Origin: Candidatus Dechloromonas phosphorivorans
GTDB taxonomy: Bacteria > Pseudomonadota > Gammaproteobacteria > Burkholderiales > Rhodocyclaceae
NCBI GenBank assembly: GCA_016721185.1
Contig: JADKIP010000012.1
Coordinates: forward strand, 62,001 to 126,000
DNA length: 64,000 nucleotides
Direction: 5' to 3'
Part shown: positions 59,014-64,000 of the stretch, piece by piece
Position numbering within the stretch: position 1 is the stretch's first letter
How the letters are laid out: every line of letters begins with the position of its first letter
Notes under the pieces: model-generated
Told to the model about the DNA's origin: nothing
Databases searched by the model: none
The model's input: only the letters and a program-made list of their open reading frames with translations
Translations under genes and position numbers: made by a program

Positions 59014-59877
59014 ATGGAAATGAGCGCAGGATTTGTCGTTGTTCTGGCCCTACTGGTCTTTGCTGTTGTCACCATCGCCAAGGGGGTGCGTATCGTGCCG
59101 CAGGGCGAAGAGTGGATCGTCGAGCGGCTGGGGAAATATCACGGCACGCTGAAGCCCGGCCTGAATATCGTCATTCCCTACATCGACAAGGTGGCCTACC
59201 AGTTGGTGACCAAGGACATCATTCTTGACGTGCAGGAACAGGAAGTGATTACCCGCGACAACGCGGTGATCCTGACCAATGCCATCGCCTTCATCAAGGT
59301 GACCGATCCGGTCAAGGCAGTCTATGGCATCACTGATTTCTCCGAAGCGATCCGTAACCTGATCATGACAACGCTGCGCTCCATCGTCGGCGAAATGGAA
59401 CTGGACGAAGCGCTCTCCTCACGCGACAAGATCAAGGCCCGGCTACGCGAAAGTATTGCCGATGAGGCGGTCGACTGGGGTTTGACGGTCAAATCAGTCG
59501 AGATTCAGGACATCAAACCATCGCTGTCGATGCAAAAGGCGATGGAAATGCAGGCTGCGGCCGAACGCGAGCGCAAGGCCGTGGTGATCCGGGCCGAAGG
59601 TGCCAAGCAGGCGGCCATTCTGGAAGCCGAAGCCCGCCTTGAGTCGGCTAAACGCGACGCCAATTCCCAGGTCATGCTGGCCGAAGCCTCGGCTGAAGCC
59701 ATTCGCCGCATCTCGGCCGCGATTGGCGACAAAACCGGGCCGATGTCTTACATGCTCGGTGAAAAATACATCAGCGCACTGGAACGGATGGGCGAAAAGG
59801 ACAATGCAAAAGTGGTGGTTTTGCCAGCCGATTTGCAGGAGGCCGTCAAAGGCTTGTTCGGGCGCGGCAAAAGTTAG
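59014..59877 (+). CDS. qmcA: SPFH-domain (stomatin/prohibitin) protein, QmcA-like
   Basis: A 287-aa membrane-anchored protein with one N-terminal helix (FVVVLALLVFAVVTIAKG), then a stomatin-type SPFH domain (VPQGEEWIVERLGKYHGTLKPG) and a coiled-coil C-terminus rich in Ala/Glu (AAERERKAVVIRAEGAKQAA). It forms large oligomers that organise membrane patches and affect FtsH or lipid quality control. Its operon with NfeD is conserved. No odd features. Confidence 0.93.
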   Translation: MEMSAGFVVVLALLVFAVVTIAKGVRIVPQGEEWIVERLGKYHGTLKPGLNIVIPYIDKVAYQLVTKDIILDVQEQEVITRDNAVILTNAIAFIKVTDPVKAVYGITDFSEAIRNLIMTTLRSIVGEMELDEALSSRDKIKARLRESIADEAVDWGLTVKSVEIQDIKPSLSMQKAMEMQAAAERERKAVVIRAEGAKQAAILEAEARLESAKRDANSQVMLAEASAEAIRRISAAIGDKTGPMSYMLGEKYISALERMGEKDNAKVVVLPADLQEAVKGLFGRGKS

Positions 59878-59928
59878 GCTCCAGCCGGTGACTGCCCCTC
59901 GTTTTGCCGGGAAGTGAGGAGGACCGCA

Positions 59929-61074
59929 ATGAAACATGACCAGCAACGACCATTCGGCGCAACGCTTTTTCTCCTTTTTCTCGTTGCATTTGGTGGCCTG
60001 TCAATCAATCCGGTTGCGGCACAAACCCCCAACTTGCGTCCCCAGGTGATCGCCAGCGGCCTTGAACACCCCTGGGCGGTGGCCTTCATTGGCGGCGGCC
60101 AAATGCTGGTCACTGAACGCCCCGGACGCTTGCGCCTGATTACGCCCGAGGGCCGGGTCAGTGCGCCGCTTGCCGGCCTTCCCGAGATCGACGCAAACCG
60201 GCAAGGGGGCTTGCTCGACCTGATTACCGACCGGGACTTTGCGCGGAATCGTATGCTCTATTTTTGTTTTGCCGAGCCGGCGGCGCAAGGTTCTGGCAAT
60301 TCGACGACGCTGGCATCGGCGCGTCTTTCGGATAACGCATCGGCACTTGAAAAAGTTACGGTGATTTTCCGGCAACAACCCAAAGTCATCAGTCAGGCGC
60401 ATTTTGGCTGCCGGATTGTCGAGGCGAACGATGGCACGCTTTTTTTGACGCTTGGCGACCGTTATTCCCGCATGGCTGACGCACAAACACTGGACAACCA
60501 CCACGGCAAGGTCATTCGCATTCATAAAGATGGCAGCGTGCCGGCGGACAATCCATTCGTGAATCAAGCCGGCGCCCGCCCGGAAATCTGGAGCTATGGA
60601 CACCGCAATTCCCAAGGCGCTGCGCTGGGGCCGGATGGCCATCTGTGGACGCATGAACACGGCCCGCAAGGGGGCGATGAACTCAACCGCCCGGCAGCCG
60701 GGAAAAATTATGGCTGGCCGGTGATCACCTACGGCAAGGATTACGGCGGCGGCACGATTGGCGCCGGCCTGAGCGCAAAAAACGGGATGGAGCAACCGCT
60801 GCATTTCTGGGTGCCCTCGATTGCACCCTCGGGGATGGCATTCGTCCACAGCGAGCGCTATGGCAAAAGCTGGCAAGGCAGCCTGCTGCTCGGCTCGCTG
60901 AAATTCAACTATCTGGCGCGACTGGAAATCGACGGCCAGCGTGTCGTACGGGAAGAAAAACTACTGCAAAAAATTGGGCAAGGGATTCGTGATGTGCGTG
61001 AAGGGCCCGATGGCTACGTTTATTTGCTGACTGACGCGGCCAATGGACAGCTAATCCGCTTGCTGCCCGAGTAA
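59929..61074 (+). CDS. yliI: PQQ-dependent soluble aldose sugar dehydrogenase
   Basis: A 381-aa periplasmic six-bladed propeller dehydrogenase. A signal peptide (MKHDQQRPFGATLFLLFLVA, cleaved near VAA-QTP) precedes GLEHPWAVAFIGGGQMLVTERPGRL and the catalytic-His/PQQ region HRNSQGAALGPDGHLWTHEHGPQGGDELN. It oxidises aldose sugars with PQQ. PQQ biosynthesis genes are not in this window. ATG 59929 has GGAGGA upstream; the open frame from 59914 is slightly longer but lacks its own site. Confidence 0.9.
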   Translation: MKHDQQRPFGATLFLLFLVAFGGLSINPVAAQTPNLRPQVIASGLEHPWAVAFIGGGQMLVTERPGRLRLITPEGRVSAPLAGLPEIDANRQGGLLDLITDRDFARNRMLYFCFAEPAAQGSGNSTTLASARLSDNASALEKVTVIFRQQPKVISQAHFGCRIVEANDGTLFLTLGDRYSRMADAQTLDNHHGKVIRIHKDGSVPADNPFVNQAGARPEIWSYGHRNSQGAALGPDGHLWTHEHGPQGGDELNRPAAGKNYGWPVITYGKDYGGGTIGAGLSAKNGMEQPLHFWVPSIAPSGMAFVHSERYGKSWQGSLLLGSLKFNYLARLEIDGQRVVREEKLLQKIGQGIRDVREGPDGYVYLLTDAANGQLIRLLPE

Positions 61075-61326
61075 AAGTCCGCACTGAAACTCACCAGTCC
61101 GGCCGGCATAACTGCCTTGGTCAAACCCAGGCAGCTACGGTTCCCGCACCTGCACGATGAAGCCGGGATCTTGCTTGATCGCTTGCCGTGTGCACTCTCC
61201 ACCTCGCCGGCGAGATTTAATCGCTCATTTTTTTGGTGCCCGGAATTTTCGGGCCGGATGTCAGTCAATGCAGATGGGAGTCAATAAATAGCCGGCTGAA
61301 GCCGGAACCCTCTGGCTGAGATTGAC
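61075..61326 (+). other. Intergenic region with a strong hairpin
   Basis: No gene. The stem CTGCCTTGG / CCCAGGCAG with loop TCAAA lies at about 61109-61131. I compared it mentally with c-di-GMP and other riboswitch consensus sequences and found no convincing match. A second repeat GCCGGCT/AGCCGG is just ahead of the next gene (near 61291-61306). Confidence 0.4.
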
Positions 61327-61857
61327 ATGGACGAATTGCTGGCTTACTTGATGGCGGCTACAGTGCAGTTGAGTGGATTGCCAGCGCTGACCGAACGTCC
61401 ACCCGTAACCCCGATGCCCTACCAGAAAATGCTGGTCGAAATCTGTGCCGATCTCAAGGAAGAGTCCGTGCGCATGCTGGCGCAATATGACCTCTGCACG
61501 CACGGACAATCAGTTGCAGACAAAAACTGTGAAGCACTGAAGCCCGACCCCGAACCCTATGCGCAGTGCACCAGCCAGACCGGGCTGGTTGCGGCCTACA
61601 TCCTTGAACAGCGCAGGATCGTTTACCGCGACGATCTGAATCTGGAAAACGACGCGGATAATTCCTTCATCGTTCATGAATTCGTCCATGCCTTGCAGGA
61701 CGCTCAGCACGGCGGAAAAATGTTTGATACCTGCGCCGGCGTGATTGCCGCCGAGCGGGAAGCGTATTCAGTCCAGCAACGCTACCTCTATTTTCGCGGC
61801 CAGATGCTGCGGGTCGGCGAACGCTTGCGTATGGTCGGCTGTGAAGGTTTGCAGTAA
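61327..61857 (+). CDS. Small HExxH protein, putative zinc metallopeptidase
   Basis: A 176-aa protein I do not recognise by name. It contains SFIVHEFVHALQDAQHGG, with the zinc motif HEFVH near residue 119, and a downstream glutamate in AEREAYSVQQRYLYF, which fits a gluzincin-like third ligand. Five or six cysteines (near 40, 57, 68, 80, 138 and 173) suggest an oxidising compartment. However, the visible N-terminus (MDELLAYLMAATVQLSG) is not a clear signal peptide. Ribosome-binding site weak, start uncertain. Confidence 0.65.
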   Translation: MDELLAYLMAATVQLSGLPALTERPPVTPMPYQKMLVEICADLKEESVRMLAQYDLCTHGQSVADKNCEALKPDPEPYAQCTSQTGLVAAYILEQRRIVYRDDLNLENDADNSFIVHEFVHALQDAQHGGKMFDTCAGVIAAEREAYSVQQRYLYFRGQMLRVGERLRMVGCEGLQ

Positions 61858-61921
61858 GGCGCGGCCTGCCTGATTTCAGGGGAGGCTACTTGCTTGTTGG
61901 CAGCACTCTTTGCTTCATCGA

Positions 61922-62746
61922 CTACCTTGGCCCTGCGCACCGACCACGATCCTCCGTAATATCCTGACGCAAACGGGCGATCTCATCGCGCAGCAAAGAC
62001 AATTCGCTGTCGTTCGTCGAACGTCCGTCATCTTGATGTTCCTGCTGGATCGCATTGACGATCACAGCGATGAACAGATTGAGCATGGTGAACGTCGAGG
62101 TCAGGATGAAAATCAGGAAAAATACCCAAGCCTGAGGGAAGAGTTCCATCACCGGACGCACGATGCCCATCGCCCAGCTCTCCAGAGTCATGATCTGGAA
62201 CAAGGTAAAAGCGCTCGCCCCCAGCGTGCCGAACCATTCCGGGAAGTCGGCACCGAACAGCTTGGTGGCGATAACTGCCGACACGTAGAAAATCAGGCCG
62301 ATGATTGCTGCCACCGAACCGAGGCCGGGCAGTGCCGAAAGCAAACCGCCGACAACCCGTTTCATGCTCGGCACCAGCTTGATCAGGCGCAGCACCCGGA
62401 GCACACGCAAGGCACGCAATACGGCCAGCGGCCCCGATGCCGGCAACAGGGAGATCGCCACCACCGAGAAATCGAAGATGTTCCACGGATCCCGAAAGTA
62501 GGCCAGCCGCTGAGCTAGCAGACGCAAGGCGATTTCGACCACGAAGATGGCGAGAATCGCCTTGTCGGCCGCAATCAGCCACGGCCCCCACGCCTGCATC
62601 AGGGTCTGGCTGGTCTCCAGGCCGAGGATAAGCGCGTTGATCAGGATCAGACTGATTAATGCATGCTGCACCATTGGCAAATCGAGCGTTGCTGCCAGCC
62701 GGGGGCGCCAGTCGCCGGCTACCGCGGAGCCAACCTCGGCCATCAT
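61922..62746 (-). CDS. Bacterial voltage-gated cation channel, NaChBac-like
   Basis: A 274-aa single-domain channel with six membrane helices. S4 carries the voltage-sensing arginines in LRALRVLRVLRLIKLVPSMKR. The pore loop reads TLFQIMTLESWAMG, where the TLESW filter is the sodium-selective bacterial form. A C-terminal coiled coil (SELSLLRDEIARLRQDI) supports a tetramer. It overlaps terC as ATGA, so it is translated together with it. Ion selectivity for sodium over calcium is inferred from the filter. Confidence 0.9.
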   Translation of the reverse strand: MMAEVGSAVAGDWRPRLAATLDLPMVQHALISLILINALILGLETSQTLMQAWGPWLIAADKAILAIFVVEIALRLLAQRLAYFRDPWNIFDFSVVAISLLPASGPLAVLRALRVLRVLRLIKLVPSMKRVVGGLLSALPGLGSVAAIIGLIFYVSAVIATKLFGADFPEWFGTLGASAFTLFQIMTLESWAMGIVRPVMELFPQAWVFFLIFILTSTFTMLNLFIAVIVNAIQQEHQDDGRSTNDSELSLLRDEIARLRQDITEDRGRCAGPR

Positions 62747-63738
62747 GGTACCCTCCGCTGATCAGACTCAGACGGGGCGCGTTGGCAGGAATCCTTTCTC
62801 AACGACAGTACGATCGAGGTGCCGATGATCGCTGCGACGATACCGAGCGAGACGGCGACCGGTATCTTGAACAGGTCGATCAGGAGCATCTTGACCCCGA
62901 TGAACATCAGCACGATGGCCAGCCCGTACTTGAGCAGCGAGAATCGATCGGCCATATCGGCGAGCAGAAAGTACATGGCGCGCAGACCGAGAATGGCGAA
63001 AATGTTCGAGGTGAGCACGATGAACGGATCTGTGGTGATGGCAAAAATCGCCGGGATCGAGTCGACCGCGAAGATCAAGTCGGTGATTTCGACCAGGATC
63101 AGCACCAGGAAGAGCGGCGTCGCATAGCGGACCAGTTTGCCGGCTTCTTCTTTCATGATGAAGAAACGCTCGCCATGCAGTTGGTCCGTCACCTTCATGT
63201 GCCGGCGAACCCAGTTGATCGCGGGATTATTGGCCAGGTCAGGAGTTTCATCGGCAAACCACCACATCTTGATCCCGGTGAACAACAAAAAGGCACCAAA
63301 AACGTAGAGCAACCAGTGGAACTGGGTAATCAGCCAGACCCCGGCAAAGATCATCACCGTCCGCATGACGATTGCACCGAGCACGCCGAGGATGAGAACC
63401 CGCTTTTGCAGTTCGAGCGGGATCGCAAAGAAACTGAACAGTATTAGCCAGACAAAAACGTTATCCACGGCCAACGACTTTTCGATCAAATAGCCGGTGA
63501 TGTATTGAAGTGTTTTCTGATTGGCGATCTCGCGCCCGACGGAGCCGTCCAGGTGCCACCAGAGAGCGCCGGCAAAGAGAAACGAAACACCGACCCAGAT
63601 GCCCGACCAGGTTGCCGCTTCCTTGAAGCTGACACGGTGCTGCTTGCCGCCGCCGACAACAAACAGGTCGATCGCCAGCATGACCAGGACGAGGGCGAAA
63701 AATCCGACCCACATCCACCAGGTACCAATTGTTTCCAT
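62743..63738 (-). CDS. TerC/Alx-family membrane protein (probable manganese exporter)
   Basis: A 331-aa protein with about nine membrane helices. Family features seen are IDLFVVGGGKQHRVSFKEAATWS, SLAVDNVFVWLILFSFFAIPLELQKRVLILG and DLIFAVDSIPAIFAITTDPFIV with conserved aspartates. Members related to Alx/YceF-type proteins export manganese, protecting metalated proteins at the envelope. Upstream lies a yybP-ykoY riboswitch, as for E. coli alx. AAAGGAG precedes the ATG at 63738. Confidence 0.92.
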   Translation of the reverse strand: METIGTWWMWVGFFALVLVMLAIDLFVVGGGKQHRVSFKEAATWSGIWVGVSFLFAGALWWHLDGSVGREIANQKTLQYITGYLIEKSLAVDNVFVWLILFSFFAIPLELQKRVLILGVLGAIVMRTVMIFAGVWLITQFHWLLYVFGAFLLFTGIKMWWFADETPDLANNPAINWVRRHMKVTDQLHGERFFIMKEEAGKLVRYATPLFLVLILVEITDLIFAVDSIPAIFAITTDPFIVLTSNIFAILGLRAMYFLLADMADRFSLLKYGLAIVLMFIGVKMLLIDLFKIPVAVSLGIVAAIIGTSIVLSLRKDSCQRAPSESDQRRVP

Positions 63739-63817
63739 GAGAGAAGACTCCTTTAAAAGACCTCGATTCAGCCCGGATCAAGTGCCTGTGCCCTGAACAC
63801 CTGCGCTTGACCAAACT

Positions 63818-63923
63818 GCAAAGGTCTTGCTCGCGGCCCTGTTGTCAGGACCACCCGTGACGCCGGGAAAAAGTGAATTTTTCCGTGCTGACGACGCCGC
63901 GGTGGAGAGCTACTCCCCCTTGC
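63818..63923 (-). promoter_or_regulatory. yybP-ykoY (manganese) riboswitch
   Basis: On the minus strand the two family signatures are present in order: GGGGGAGTAGC (63920-63909) and GCAAGACCTTTGC (63830-63818), with paired arms between. The closing stem GCAAGGG / CCTTTGC is formed by the outer sequences. It ends 79 nt before the terC start codon. Class members bind Mn2+ and turn on exporter genes. Length and motif positions fit; Mn binding is family knowledge, not tested here. Confidence 0.85.
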
Positions 63924-64000
63924 TCTTGCTCCGGATCACCAAATTCCGGAGATTTTCATCATTCAAACATGCGCTCTTTGCGCTTTCCCCGAAGCAAACG

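Noticed and set aside
61075..61326. c-di-GMP-I riboswitch ahead of the HExxH gene
   Set aside because: The sequence TCAAACC and GCTACGG only partly match; the middle hairpin and GACGCAAAGC part are missing.

Overview
The window looks like chromosome of a betaproteobacterium, most likely a Rhodocyclales member (Dechloromonas/Azonexus-like). Pointers are the Tyr-Gly-Thr-tuf-Trp-secE-nusG-rplKAJL-rpoB order, a PhaM-type polyhydroxybutyrate granule protein, a PEP-CTERM protein, an indolepyruvate oxidoreductase fusion and a complete liv transporter. The genus is inferred from gene content and protein style only.

Layout. 1-5.8 kb (minus): start of rpoB, ribosomal protein genes, nusG, secE, tuf and four tRNAs, driven by a near-consensus sigma70 promoter just upstream of tRNA-Tyr. 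5.9-12 kb: cytochrome c, LysE exporter, ilvD, lgt, a VOC protein, an unrecognised helical protein and a GAF-PAS protein. 12-18 kb (minus): a czcCBA-like heavy-metal RND efflux operon ending in a PII-like gene, with htpX just upstream. 18.9-23.8 kb (plus): nhaR-like regulator, then dacA-dat-ybeD-lipB-lipA (cell wall and lipoate). 23.9-30.1 kb: small envelope proteins, a CoA transferase, rlmL-like methyltransferase, hemJ, an epimerase and a ferredoxin-fused reductase. 30.7-34.5 kb: an IS5-type element whose transposase gene is split by a group II intron. 34.6-36.9 kb: PEP-CTERM protein and a small secreted protein. 37-42 kb (minus): livJHMGF. 42-49.9 kb: a FeeM-like acyltransferase fused to PilZ, a double universal stress protein, Rnk, and gdhA with small partner genes between two paralogous LysR genes. 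50-57 kb: indolepyruvate oxidoreductase, membrane methyltransferase, histidine kinase and a convergent response regulator. 57-64 kb: PhaM, AEC transporter, nfeD-qmcA, PQQ sugar dehydrogenase, a small HExxH protein, and a terC plus voltage-gated channel operon behind a yybP-ykoY manganese riboswitch.

About fifteen single-step frameshifts interrupt otherwise intact genes between 29.6 and 56 kb, many in short homopolymers, and I found none in the first 29 kb or the last 7 kb. Several hit genes that otherwise look functional, so consensus error in that stretch is the leading explanation. I annotate these as one gene each and mark the break.

The most interesting items are the manganese riboswitch in front of a terC / sodium-channel-like operon, the acyltransferase-PilZ fusion, the intron-in-transposase nest, and the helical tail on the LivJ binding protein.
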